This document shows positions 51,019-59,569 of a stretch of DNA of 64,000 nt, one piece after another. A program made the translations under genes and the position numbers. Position 1 is the first letter of the stretch, and each line of letters opens with the position of its first letter. Under the pieces are notes generated by a model. That model was not told the origin of the DNA. It was given only the letters and a program-made list of their open reading frames with translations, and did not search any database. Source of the stretch: JABFRJ01 sp031374735. GTDB taxonomy: Bacteria > Pseudomonadota > Alphaproteobacteria > Rhizobiales > Hyphomicrobiaceae. The stretch is from assembly GCA_031374735.1 (NCBI GenBank), contig JANMGQ010000134.1:1-64000 (forward strand). Reading direction: 5' to 3'.

Positions 51019-51261
51019 CGGCCGGATCAAGCCGGGCGGCGTTACCACCCATGGAGCGTGCGGTTCAGCATAAATCCTCCCCTGGCGAGGTTGAGCGGGT
51101 TAACCCTGAGCGTTGGACCGGCCGGTTGTTGATCTCTCAGTCGATCTGTCCAGAACGACAGCGGCATGGCGAGCCCGCAGCGACCTTCAGATTCTGTCCC
51201 GCAGGTCATTGCCGAATCCGCCAGCCACGTCGATCCTCATGATCGCAGCTCAGCAAGCGCT

Positions 51262-51286
51262 GGAACGCCCCTGGCGCTGGCGCGTT
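51262..51286 (+). promoter_or_regulatory. EcfG promoter, GGAAC-N16-CGTT
   Basis: Exact match: GGAAC 51262-51266, CGTT 51283-51286, 32 bases before the start at 51319. The stretch 51019-51261 holds nothing else supported. Confidence 0.85.
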
Positions 51287-51318
51287 CTACAGTTGAGATC
51301 GCATCGTGAGGCCGGCCC

Positions 51319-51699
51319 ATGACAAGCACACGTTCCCAACGTTTTCTCGTTCAATTCACGGAGCACGTGAGCTACGAGGTAGAACTCGAGGCCCCATCAC
51401 AGGATGAGGCGCTTGTTCTTGGATGTGAAATGCTCGCATCCGAAACGCGGGCGGGGTTTGTCCCCGTTGAGACAGATCAGACAGATCTCACTGCAATCTC
51501 ACTGGAACCAACCGCGCTGAACTTGCCGCAGAGAGTGACGGCCGCCATGGCCAACAGTTCATGGGTGACGACGGCTCGTCCTGTCATGGCCAGCGATGTC
51601 GCTGTCATCGTCAAGTTACTTGAGGAGGTTCGCGACACCACATTGTCACACGCCCAATGGGAAGCCGCGAAGCGGCTGATCAAACAGCTCACTGAATAG
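51319..51699 (+). CDS. Uncharacterised 126-residue protein
   Basis: A small soluble protein, acidic in its first half (FLVQFTEHVSYEVELEAPSQ), with a C-terminal helix (VKLLEEVRDTTLSHAQWEAA). I do not recognise a family. GAGG precedes the ATG. The exact EcfG promoter and the receiver-like gene 19 bases downstream suggest a stress operon of two genes. Confidence 0.7.
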   Translation: MTSTRSQRFLVQFTEHVSYEVELEAPSQDEALVLGCEMLASETRAGFVPVETDQTDLTAISLEPTALNLPQRVTAAMANSSWVTTARPVMASDVAVIVKLLEEVRDTTLSHAQWEAAKRLIKQLTE

Positions 51700-51718
51700 G
51701 CAACAAGTGGAGAACTTC

Positions 51719-52006
51719 ATGGCCAGCCGGCAATTGAATGGGACCATCGTTGTGATTATCGAGCCGGAGTTGGAAGCCGCACTCGAGATCCAGGATCGAC
51801 TTGTCGACGATGGTGCGCTGGTCTTCACAGCCTACCGTTTGGAACGCGCTGAATACCTTTTGACGCTGCCAAAGGTTGATGGCGTCGTTGTTCGACAGTC
51901 CGTGCTCGACGCGAACAGGAAGCTCAAGTCACACATATTGAAGCGCAAGATCCCACGCATATTTTATCACGGATCGAAAAGTTCGCTGGAATTTTTGAGG
52001 AACTGA
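51719..52006 (+). CDS. Degenerate receiver-domain protein
   Basis: A 95-residue protein that follows the CheY pattern: TIVVIIEPELEAALEIQDRL, then KVDGVVVRQSVLD and KRKIPRIFYHG. Compared with the receiver at 17272 (DGAILDLRL; RNIPFVYHSG), the phosphoacceptor Asp is replaced by Arg, the acidic pocket is reduced and the final Lys region is missing. It cannot be phosphorylated in the usual way; it may bind a kinase or PhyR as a decoy. GGAG six bases before 51719 sets the start. Confidence 0.7.
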   Translation: MASRQLNGTIVVIIEPELEAALEIQDRLVDDGALVFTAYRLERAEYLLTLPKVDGVVVRQSVLDANRKLKSHILKRKIPRIFYHGSKSSLEFLRN

Positions 52007-52170
52007 GGGCTCATTGTCTGGCCCCGCAGCCAGTTCGCAAAGCCTGACGATGTGGCCTACGCCCCGCACTTGCCGTTCAATTCGCCTCGTAGGCCCGATT
52101 GCCACATTTCGACCCGTCTCTCTCGTGATACGCAGTCCTCGCGGCGATCAGCTTGCCGGGGGACGGTTTC

Positions 52171-52956
52171 ATGGTGGGACACTGGCGAACACTGGCTCGG
52201 GGGCTGTTGTTGTGCGCGGCGTTCGGCACCGCTGCCGAAGCGGAGCAGAATTCGTACCGGTGGTTGTCTATCGAGGGGCGTCAAGTGCGATGGGTGGCAG
52301 CTGAGGGCGCGCCGATCGTGCTCAGATACGCGATTGCCAGCTATGACGTGCAAACTCCCAATGCGGTCAACTGCGGCTCCGTCGTGCCGCCGCGGGAGTT
52401 GCTGCACACCTCACGTGTAACGCTCGCTGAGTTTCGTCGCGCAGCCGGCGCAGCTTTTGCCGTTTGGCAGCGCCACATCGCGATTTCGTTCGCTGAGGTC
52501 TCCGATCAACGCGAAGCAGATATCATCATCGGGGAACAAGCGGTTCCTGCAGGACGTGCCTTCGCCAATGTGAAGATCAAGCCTTCGCCGATTGGCCCTT
52601 TCGCTCCGATCGAGAAAGCTACGATCTGTCTGAATCCGCAGCACATGTGGAAGATCGGATACGATGGGGATCTCGCAGTCTATGATCTCGTTCACACGCT
52701 GAGCCATGAGATCGGACACGTGATTGGCTTGGATCACCCGGCGGCCCGTGGACATATCATGTCTTTCAAGTACCGCGAGCTTGACGCCGGGCTCTCGGAC
52801 GGCGACATTCAGGGTGCAGTGGCATTGTATGGTCCACGTCCGCGAGAGCATAGTCGAGCAGACAAGTGGGCGGTTACGGCGCGGGCAACGGAGCCGCCCA
52901 CGCCGCACCGGATTGTTGCTGGAAGAATTACTTCGCGATCGGCTGCAATGCCTTGA
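52171..52956 (+). CDS. Secreted matrixin-like zinc metalloprotease (M10-type)
   Basis: A 261-residue protein with a signal peptide (LARGLLLCAAFGTAAEA), the zinc motif HEIGHVIGLDH and a Met-turn HIMSFKY, as in M10/matrixin peptidases. No propeptide cysteine switch or haemopexin repeat is visible. The domain ends in LSDGDIQGAVALYGP, the classic matrixin close. GGGGGAC precedes the ATG at 52171. Its tail overlaps the convergent PRC-barrel gene by 29 bases. Confidence 0.85.
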   Translation: MVGHWRTLARGLLLCAAFGTAAEAEQNSYRWLSIEGRQVRWVAAEGAPIVLRYAIASYDVQTPNAVNCGSVVPPRELLHTSRVTLAEFRRAAGAAFAVWQRHIAISFAEVSDQREADIIIGEQAVPAGRAFANVKIKPSPIGPFAPIEKATICLNPQHMWKIGYDGDLAVYDLVHTLSHEIGHVIGLDHPAARGHIMSFKYRELDAGLSDGDIQGAVALYGPRPREHSRADKWAVTARATEPPTPHRIVAGRITSRSAAMP

Positions 52957-53356
52957 TTTGCGCCTCACTCAGTTGGACCGTCACGCGATCACTCGAAAGG
53001 CGGAACTGCGCCGGGGTGAGCCGAACGCGCGTTTCACCGAGCCCCATCAGGCCGCCGATGTCGATATGCATTTCCGTCACCACGCCGGATGCATCACGCA
53101 AAAACGCTGCAACTTCTCCGACATTCTTGCCGTCGCTGCTGTAGACGACCTTGTCGATCCAGTCCCGGGCTTGTTGTTCGGTCAGCGTGATCGGTGTCAT
53201 GACCGACGGGGCCGACATTGATGGCGCAGGCGATGTCGCCGGCGGCATTGCCGCTGGCGGTGTGGTTGGTGTCGACGGGGGCGCGGTCGTTTGGGCGAAC
53301 ACGCTGGCTGACCCCAGCAGGGCAGTCGTCGATACGGCGATGAACAGCTTCTTCAT
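52928..53356 (-). CDS. Exported PRC-barrel protein
   Basis: A 142-residue protein with a signal peptide (KKLFIAVSTTALLGSASVFA), a Pro/Ser/Thr-rich linker (23-55) and a PRC-barrel (VVYSSDGKNVGEVAAFLRD; GGLMGLGETRVRLTPAQF). The start at 53356 gives a clean signal peptide; the longer reading to 53452 does not. An exact EcfG promoter with 17-base spacing lies 88 bases upstream. Confidence 0.85.
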   Translation of the reverse strand: MKKLFIAVSTTALLGSASVFAQTTAPPSTPTTPPAAMPPATSPAPSMSAPSVMTPITLTEQQARDWIDKVVYSSDGKNVGEVAAFLRDASGVVTEMHIDIGGLMGLGETRVRLTPAQFRLSSDRVTVQLSEAQIKALQPIAK

Positions 53357-53443
53357 GGTGTTACTCCGACGTTGAGTGTACGGGCGTTGGGAAAAGTTGA
53401 CGTGACGCTTCGAAGGTCTTCGCCTCGCCATGTCTGACGTGAC

Positions 53444-53469
53444 AACGATCATGGGGGTGTGCGGGTTCC
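53444..53469 (-). promoter_or_regulatory. EcfG promoter, GGAAC-N17-CGTT
   Basis: Exact minus-strand match: GGAAC 53469-53465, CGTT 53447-53444, serving the exported PRC-barrel gene. Confidence 0.82.
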
Positions 53470-53657
53470 CGAGAACCTGTCGCCGCCACCGGCAAGTGAA
53501 CGCCGCAAACGCAGTCGATCACCGCAGCGGGCAAAGCGCGCCAAAACAAGTACGGTTATGCACGAATGTGATGGCACGCACCGGCTGATCGCGGCCGGTA
53601 ATTCCGGTGGATCGCCGGGCTGATGCAATCCGAGCAAAGCGTCCCCATATACGCGCG

Positions 53658-53909
53658 ATGCACCAGTTTGATTTGAACCTCCCGGCCGAAGTGTTCTCCG
53701 GCGACCGTCGACGGAACAAGCGGCTGGCGATAGTGTATCGGCGTTTTGCCACCGGGGCCGAAGCGCTCCGGTTCGCCGTCGAGGGGCAGGCCGCGGAGCG
53801 GCTGCGGACCACCATCATCGAGGCTGATGAGCTCCGCATCGACGCAGACGAGATCAGTCGCCTCTACGCCAGCGACGCCTACCCGTTCGAGAGACGACCG
53901 GCGACCTGA
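53658..53909 (+). CDS. Small conserved protein of unknown function
   Basis: An 83-residue soluble protein with FSGDRRRNKRLAIVYRRFAT and ALRFAVEGQAAERLRTTII. Short proteins of this type are frequent in Rhizobiales. The ATG at 53658 is chosen because the first residues (MHQFDLNLPAEV) look like a normal N-terminus; no clear ribosome site precedes it, nor the ATG at 53607. The region 53470-53657 shows no other feature. Confidence 0.6.
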   Translation: MHQFDLNLPAEVFSGDRRRNKRLAIVYRRFATGAEALRFAVEGQAAERLRTTIIEADELRIDADEISRLYASDAYPFERRPAT

Positions 53910-54004
53910 GTTCAGAGTGCATTGTATTTGCCCGTGTCGCTCTCGAAGCGACGCGGGCGTGGCTGTATTTGCGGCTGCCTGAGGTGACGACGGAGGACCT
54001 GGTC

Positions 54005-54283
54005 ATGACCGAGCGGACCACAACGGCAAAGGTGATCTTTCGCAAGCCCGCCGATATCGGCGGGCTGACGGAATTGCTGCCGGCTGGAGAGTACGTCGTC
54101 GAGACGGATGAGGAGTTGATTCACGGCTTGTCGGTTCTCGCCTATCGTCGCTTGCGGACCGACATCACTGTACCGGCCCAAGTTGGGGCATCGAGGGGGC
54201 GACACATGATCGAAATCGGCCCTGAGAGCCTCGCGGCTGCACTGGCGCGAGACAGTGCAGTCGATACGCGCGTTGGACTGTAA
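54005..54283 (+). CDS. Uncharacterised 92-residue protein
   Basis: A soluble protein with FRKPADIGGLTELLPAGEYV and IEIGPESLAAALARDSAVD. The pattern of polar beta strands then a helix suggests a compact domain, but I do not know the family. GGAGG about eight bases before the ATG at 54005 sets the start. It lies head to tail with 53658-53909. Confidence 0.68.
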   Translation: MTERTTTAKVIFRKPADIGGLTELLPAGEYVVETDEELIHGLSVLAYRRLRTDITVPAQVGASRGRHMIEIGPESLAAALARDSAVDTRVGL

Positions 54284-54304
54284 TGACGTCGTCACTGCGC
54301 GTCT

Positions 54305-54553
54305 TCACGGCCGCAGCTTCCGGTTCCGGTGCGCAAGCATCTGCTCGAGCAGTGCGGCCGCAGCCCGATGGACGGTCGCGTCGTTGGCCGTTTGGGCCGC
54401 GCCCTGATGCGTGGCGGCAGCATCTTCAAGAACACCGCGCACGTCGCTCGCGCTGAGGATTTTCTGCTCGTCTAGCGCCAGAAGCAGGGACTCGCAGATC
54501 GAGAGCGCTGCGTAACCGGCTGCGGCTGCGGATTTGTCGGCTGATCTTGGCAT
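54305..54553 (-). CDS. Uncharacterised 82-residue helical protein
   Basis: An Ala-rich helical protein (GYAALSICESLLLALDEQKI; VHRAAAALLEQMLAHRNR). Such short proteins are common and unnamed in Bradyrhizobium-like genomes. It ends 21 bases after the convergent 92-residue gene. No EcfG site was found upstream. Confidence 0.62.
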   Translation of the reverse strand: MPRSADKSAAAAGYAALSICESLLLALDEQKILSASDVRGVLEDAAATHQGAAQTANDATVHRAAAALLEQMLAHRNRKLRP

Positions 54554-54708
54554 GGTGTGCTATCCGGTCAGATCGGCGCGGTTTCACTCCACGTCGACTG
54601 TTACTATGCGCCGGTTCGTCGGGCAAAGGACCAATGCAGGATAGCTTTTCGCGTTTTGTGACGATGTGATCGAACCACGGATGCGCAGCAACCAATGGGC
54701 CTCGCTGC

Positions 54709-55425
54709 ATGACGCATGCGCCGCATTTGCTCGCACGGAAACTCGGCACCTTCATGGAGCTTTCGCCGGCCGAGACGCGCTGCCTTGAAGGACTGCAGAC
54801 GAAGCCGGTTCGGATCAAGGCCGGAGAGGCGCTTGTGCGCGAGGGCGAAAGCGGCCATCTCGCTTACGTTCTTCAATCGGGTTGGGCGTGCAGCTTCAAG
54901 CTCCTGCCGGACGGCGGCCGGCAGATTATCACCTTTCCACTGCCCGGAGACTGTGTCGGCTTGCGCAGTGTCTTACTCCGCACATCAGATCATTCGTTCT
55001 CAGCATTGACGGATGTGACCGTTTGCGGCGTCGATGGCGCGCGCATGATGCAGATATTTTCTGAGTTTCCCCGCCTCGGAGCGGCGATATTGTGGGCCGC
55101 GTCGCGAGATGAGGCGATGGTCGTCGAACACCTCGTGAGCATCGGCCGACGCACGGCCATGGAGCGGATGGCTCACTTCTTCTTGGAGTTGGCCGAACGC
55201 TTGCGCCTGGTCGGCTTGGCCACCGAGCGAGAGTTCATTTGCCCGCTCAATCAGTACGTCCTCGCGGATGCGCTCGGCCTCAGTGCAATCCATGTGAACC
55301 GCGTGCTGCGGCAGCTGCGCGAGCAACAGCTTCTCACGTACAAGGCGCATCGCGTGACCATCCTGGATGCCAAGAAACTCAAGGTTTTGGCGGGTTTTCA
55401 AGACCAAGACACATCGGTCACATAG
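54709..55425 (+). CDS. Crp/Fnr-family transcriptional regulator 2
   Basis: A 238-residue regulator with a sensor beta-roll (GEALVREGESGHLAYVLQSG; GRQIITFPLPGDCVGLRSVL) and a C-terminal winged helix (QYVLADALGLSAIHVNRVLR). It lacks the Fnr cysteine cluster. It is of the type that ends with a helix like LAGFQ and is often seen next to stress genes in Rhizobiales. It shares only family-level similarity with the regulator at 23623. Confidence 0.88.
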   Translation: MTHAPHLLARKLGTFMELSPAETRCLEGLQTKPVRIKAGEALVREGESGHLAYVLQSGWACSFKLLPDGGRQIITFPLPGDCVGLRSVLLRTSDHSFSALTDVTVCGVDGARMMQIFSEFPRLGAAILWAASRDEAMVVEHLVSIGRRTAMERMAHFFLELAERLRLVGLATEREFICPLNQYVLADALGLSAIHVNRVLRQLREQQLLTYKAHRVTILDAKKLKVLAGFQDQDTSVT

Positions 55426-55598
55426 AATCGATCTGCGAAATCGCCGCCGAGACTGCTCTGGATCAGTATCCCAACGGCACGTCTGTCGTACACCGGCCTC
55501 CAGTTCGACAACCGCGTGTCCCTAAAGCCCAAGTCGGCTGAACTCGCGCGGCAGGCCTGCTCCAGACCTCCCGGCGATCAAGCCAAGGAATGCTGCCC

Positions 55599-55952
55599 AT
55601 GAAAATGCCGGAAAACCTTGTGCAGATGCTGCAAGGCGCGGCCATCGGAGCCATCGGTCTCGCGATACTCGGCTTCACGTGGGGCGGCTGGGTGACGGGA
55701 GGGGCGGCCGAGACGCTGGTAAAACAAAAGGTATCGGCGGCCGTTGTTTCGGCGCTGGCGCCCATCTGTCACGACAATTTCCGCCGCAGCACTGATGCGT
55801 CAGCGCGGCTCATCGAAATGAAAAAGGCAAGCACCTGGGATCAGACCAGCCTCGTAGAGAAGGCAGGCTGGGCCAAGATGCCGGGCGCGACATCCACCGA
55901 TTCGACGATGGCGCGGGCCTGCGCCGAACTCATTGTGGCAGACAAGTTATGA
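55599..55952 (+). CDS. Small membrane-anchored protein of unknown function
   Basis: A 117-residue protein with one N-terminal membrane helix (GAAIGAIGLAILGFTWGGWV) and an outer part rich in Ala and Ser carrying two cysteines (APICHDNF; ARACAELI). I do not recognise the family, though short proteins with this helix and CxxNFR-like motif occur in Bradyrhizobium. AAGGA sits eight bases before the ATG at 55599; 55590 and 55605 are other possible starts. Confidence 0.68.
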   Translation: MKMPENLVQMLQGAAIGAIGLAILGFTWGGWVTGGAAETLVKQKVSAAVVSALAPICHDNFRRSTDASARLIEMKKASTWDQTSLVEKAGWAKMPGATSTDSTMARACAELIVADKL

Positions 55953-56112
55953 GCTGAGGCAAAGCGATTGCAGTTCCGTTACCGACACGATCGGACTGGT
56001 TCGTGCCGCCACTCGCCGTTCCAATGAGCCTCTGCGTCGTCATTTTCTTGTTTGGTCTGCTCGCGCCGTAGGCTGAAGCAGCCTGATACAAACGTCCACC
56101 AGGAGATCTGCC

Positions 56113-56259
56113 ATGGCCAAAGGCAACCAGAAGGGCAATCGCGAGGTTCGAAAGCCGAAGGCGGAGAAGCCAAAGCCCGCGACCACGCAAGCGTCCCCGT
56201 TCGCCGCTCGCGCAGGATTGTCACCAGCGCCAAAGGGCGGGGCCAAGAAGCCGCGCTAG
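56113..56259 (+). CDS. Small basic disordered protein (48 residues)
   Basis: AGGAG lies seven bases before the ATG. The product is Lys/Pro/Ala-rich (AKGNQKGNREVRKPKAEKPK; ending GGAKKPR) and lacks structure-forming residues. The GNREVRKPK start is shared by many unannotated small proteins in Rhizobiales as far as I recall. It could bind nucleic acid, but that is only a guess from charge. Confidence 0.7.
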   Translation: MAKGNQKGNREVRKPKAEKPKPATTQASPFAARAGLSPAPKGGAKKPR

Positions 56260-56312
56260 CACGCAGAATCGGGGGGCAACTACGGTGATCCACATTTGCC
56301 GAAGGAGCCTTT

Positions 56313-57254
56313 GTGCCAGTCCATGCAACGTCGGTCCGATCGATCGAGAAACCCTGGGGCGTGGCTGATCCCGGTCCATGGGGAACAGCCGCACCCCATG
56401 GCGCGCTGATTGGCGAACTCTGGTTTGAACGGCTGGGCGCGCGGGACGCGCCATCGAGCCTCTTGCTCAAAGTTCTGCTGACGAACAAAGCGCTGTCGGT
56501 TCAGGTGCATCCCGATGACGGCTATGCGCGCTCCATCGGCTTGGCCCATGGCAAGACCGAAGCTTGGTACGTTCTGAGCGCGGTAGCCGGTGCACAGGTT
56601 GCCGTTGGTTTGAAGGCGCGGCTCAAGCGGGCGGAGCTTCGATCTGCCATTGTAGACGGGTCGATCGCCGAGCATCTTGCGTGGCGGTCCATTGTGGCTG
56701 ACGATGTGATCTTCATCCCGGCTGGGACGATCCACGCCATCGGCGCCGGTCTCGTTCTGGTCGAGATCCAGCAGAACAGCAACGCCACGTTTCGAATTCT
56801 CGACCCGGAACATGGGCGGCCGCTCGATATCGAGCATGCCGTCGCAGCCGCGCATGGGGAACCTGCAGAGTTTCAGCTCCGCCCTGAACGGATATCGGAC
56901 GAGCGATCGCTACTGGTCTCGACCAAGCATTTCGTTTTCGAGCGGATCGAACTGTCGCCTGACTCATCATGGTGCGTGCAAGCGGATCTGGAGACGTGGC
57001 TGTTCTGCCTGTCGGGGTCTGCGGACGCGGGTGGGCACAGTCTTTCTGCTGGCGTTGCTGTTGTCGCCGAGGCAGCAGCGGTTGATGTGCGCGTCGGGCC
57101 AGACGGCTTGGCGTGTCTTGCTGCCTATTCGGGACGCGACGGCCCGTCTGCACAGGTGTTGTCCCGTCGCGGCACGGGACCGGCCACGCGGCGTTGCCAC
57201 AGAGCAACGGGCACGCGGATGTTTAGAAGGATTGAGACCCATGAGCCGTCTTGA
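56313..57254 (+). CDS. manA: Class I mannose-6-phosphate isomerase, cassette 2
   Basis: A 313-residue enzyme paralogous to the one at 28175. Motifs: SIEKPWG, LSVQVHPDDGYAR, KTEAWYVLSA, AGTIHAIGAG and LVEIQQNSNATFRI. It starts with GTG, with GGAG six bases upstream. Its last 14 bases overlap the glycosyltransferase gene. The C-terminal third is longer than in copy 1 and has a second cupin-like part. It would supply mannose phosphate for the cassette. Confidence 0.9.
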   Translation: MPVHATSVRSIEKPWGVADPGPWGTAAPHGALIGELWFERLGARDAPSSLLLKVLLTNKALSVQVHPDDGYARSIGLAHGKTEAWYVLSAVAGAQVAVGLKARLKRAELRSAIVDGSIAEHLAWRSIVADDVIFIPAGTIHAIGAGLVLVEIQQNSNATFRILDPEHGRPLDIEHAVAAAHGEPAEFQLRPERISDERSLLVSTKHFVFERIELSPDSSWCVQADLETWLFCLSGSADAGGHSLSAGVAVVAEAAAVDVRVGPDGLACLAAYSGRDGPSAQVLSRRGTGPATRRCHRATGTRMFRRIETHEPS

Positions 57255-59532
57255 GCGCCTCGCCTTGATCGGCAATCATTTGCCGCGCCGCTGCGGCATC
57301 GCAACGTTTACGCATGATTTGCATGGCGCAATTGTTTCGACGTCGCCACACCTGAACACATCCGTCGTCGCAATGAACGACATCGGCAAGACGTACGCGT
57401 ATCCTGCCGCGGTCACTCTGACGGTGCGCGATGACGTGATCGACGACTACAAGCGCGCCGCGGCGTTTCTGAACACGTCCCGCAGGCAAGTCGTCTCGCT
57501 GCAGCATGAATTCGGCATCTTCGGTGGCGAGGCCGGCGGCCATATCGTCGAACTGATTTCGCGCCTCGACATGCCCGTCGTGACCACGCTCCACACGGTG
57601 TTGGCGGCCCCGTCAGCCGCACAGGCACGCGTGATGCGCCGCATCACCTCGATTTCGGCTCGGCTGGTCGTCATGTCGGAGAAGGGGCGCGCCCTCCTCC
57701 AGGGCACCTACGGTGTGCCGTCCGACAAGATCGATGTCATCGCCCATGGCATTCCGGAGTATCCGTTTTTCGAGCCGATGCAGGCGAAAACGAAGTTGGG
57801 TTTCAGTGGTCGCGCCGTCATCCTCACGTTCGGCCTGCTGTCACCGAGCAAGGGGCTCGAAGCGGTCATTGATGCCATGCCTGAGATCATCGCCGCGTGT
57901 CCGACCGCAGTCTATGTCGTGCTCGGCGCGACACATCCCAATCTGGTTCGCGATCAGGGCGAGTCGTATCGCGAGAGCCTCGTCGCACGCGTGTCAGCGC
58001 TCGGCTTGAAAGACCACGTGGTGTTCCTCGACCAGTTCGTCGACCAGCCGACCCTGCTCGACTTTATATCCATGTGCGACGTCTACGTGACGCCGTATCT
58101 CAATGAAGCTCAGATGACATCGGGAACCCTCGCCTACAGCTTTGGGCTCGGCAAGGCTGTGGTCTCAACACCCTATTGGCATGCGCGAGAACTGCTTGCG
58201 GGTGGCCTCGGCATTCTGGTTCCATTCGGGGACTCGGCAGCCATCGGGCGGGAAGTTGCGGGACTGTTGCGCAATGATGTGCGCCGCCATGCCATGCGCA
58301 AACGGGCCTATGCCGCCAGCCGAGCCATGACCTGGCCACAAGTTGCCAAGCGCTATGTGGCGTCATTCGAGACCGCGATTGAGCAGCGGCGTACGGTTCT
58401 GTCTGTAGCGCGCAGTGCGCTCAGGTCGCGACCAGTTGCCCATGCTCTGCCTGAATTCAAGTCGGAGTATCTGCTGTCCATGTGTGACAGCACGGGCTTG
58501 ATGCAACACGCCGTGCACAGCATTCCAGATCGCAGCCATGGCTACTGCGTGGACGATAACGCACGGGCGCTGCTGCTGAGTGCAAGCCTTGCAGAAGCCG
58601 ATGCGCCAGGGCTGCCGGAGATCGTCACGACGCGATTTGCCGCCTTCGTTCAGCACGCCTGGAATCCGGACAATAAACGCTTCCGCAACTTCATGAGCTA
58701 TGATCGACGGTGGCTCGAAGCTGCTGGGTCTGACGACAGTCATGGTCGAACGCTGTGGGCCCTGGCGGCCTGCGGCGCATCCGATCCAGATGAGGCGCGA
58801 CGCCGCTGGGCTGGTTCGCTCTTTGGCGCGGCACTTGGCGCTGCGGAAACCCTGTCATCGCCCCGGTCATGGGCTTTCACCCTCCTTGCACTGGATGTCC
58901 ATTGTCGGCGCATGCCGGGTGACGTCGCAGCGGATCGACTGCGTCGCGTCCTTGCAGACCGGCTTATGGCGCTCTTCAAGGCCAATGAGCGTAAGGACTG
59001 GCTCTGGTTCGAGTCGGTCCTGGCCTATGACAACGCGCGTTTGTCTGAGGCTCTTATTCGCACCGGCGCTGCCACGCACATGGCCACCTACACGTCGGTC
59101 GGGCTCCAGTCACTGCGATGGCTGATGGATCTGCAGGTCGCCCCAGGAGGACATTTCCGCCCCGTTGGCTCGCACAGTTTCGGTCGTGCACATATGCCGC
59201 CGGAGCCATTTGACCAGCAACCTGTGGAAGTTGCGGCTGCCGTATCTGCCTGTCTCGCCGCAGCGCGGGTCGAAGCGAGCGCTGATTGGGCCGCACGGGC
59301 CATGGGAGCGTTCAATTGGTTCCAGGGTGACAACGACCTCAAGGTCACATTGATCGACCCGCGCACGGGCGGGTGCATGGATGGGCTGCATCCGGATCGA
59401 CCGAACCGTAACATGGGAGCTGAGTCGATTCTCTCTTATCTTCTGAGCCTGGTCGAACTCCGTGCCTCGCTGCGCGCCAGCACAACGCCTGAAAACACGA
59501 CGTCGCCGTACGCACTCGCGTTGCGGGCCTGA
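57241..59532 (+). CDS. GT4 glycosyltransferase fused to an alpha-toroid domain, cassette 2
   Basis: A 763-residue paralogue of 25748-28114. The GT-B half (about 1-395) has PRRCGIATFTHDLH, LQHEFGIFGGEAGG, TFGLLSPSKGLE and STPYWHARELLAGGLGILVP. The toroid half (about 405-745) has CVDDNARALLL, RFRNFMSYDRRWLEAAG, WFESVLAYDNARLSEAL, GHFRPVGSHSF and FDQQPVEV. The ATG at 57241 has AAGGA upstream; the open frame further back lies inside manA. The same fusion in two divergent copies means both halves work together. Confidence 0.87.
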   Translation: MSRLERLALIGNHLPRRCGIATFTHDLHGAIVSTSPHLNTSVVAMNDIGKTYAYPAAVTLTVRDDVIDDYKRAAAFLNTSRRQVVSLQHEFGIFGGEAGGHIVELISRLDMPVVTTLHTVLAAPSAAQARVMRRITSISARLVVMSEKGRALLQGTYGVPSDKIDVIAHGIPEYPFFEPMQAKTKLGFSGRAVILTFGLLSPSKGLEAVIDAMPEIIAACPTAVYVVLGATHPNLVRDQGESYRESLVARVSALGLKDHVVFLDQFVDQPTLLDFISMCDVYVTPYLNEAQMTSGTLAYSFGLGKAVVSTPYWHARELLAGGLGILVPFGDSAAIGREVAGLLRNDVRRHAMRKRAYAASRAMTWPQVAKRYVASFETAIEQRRTVLSVARSALRSRPVAHALPEFKSEYLLSMCDSTGLMQHAVHSIPDRSHGYCVDDNARALLLSASLAEADAPGLPEIVTTRFAAFVQHAWNPDNKRFRNFMSYDRRWLEAAGSDDSHGRTLWALAACGASDPDEARRRWAGSLFGAALGAAETLSSPRSWAFTLLALDVHCRRMPGDVAADRLRRVLADRLMALFKANERKDWLWFESVLAYDNARLSEALIRTGAATHMATYTSVGLQSLRWLMDLQVAPGGHFRPVGSHSFGRAHMPPEPFDQQPVEVAAAVSACLAAARVEASADWAARAMGAFNWFQGDNDLKVTLIDPRTGGCMDGLHPDRPNRNMGAESILSYLLSLVELRASLRASTTPENTTSPYALALRA

Positions 59533-59569
59533 ACGCCGACGCTCGCTTCAATACCGCCAAGGGGCTCTC

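Noticed and set aside
51015..51242. Forward frame overlapping the end of the general stress protein gene
   Set aside because: No ribosome site and no recognisable features; the true downstream gene has its own EcfG promoter at 51262.
56812..57240. N-terminal extension of the second glycosyltransferase by 143 codons
   Set aside because: The frame lies inside manA copy 2, and the paralogue begins at the position matching 57241.
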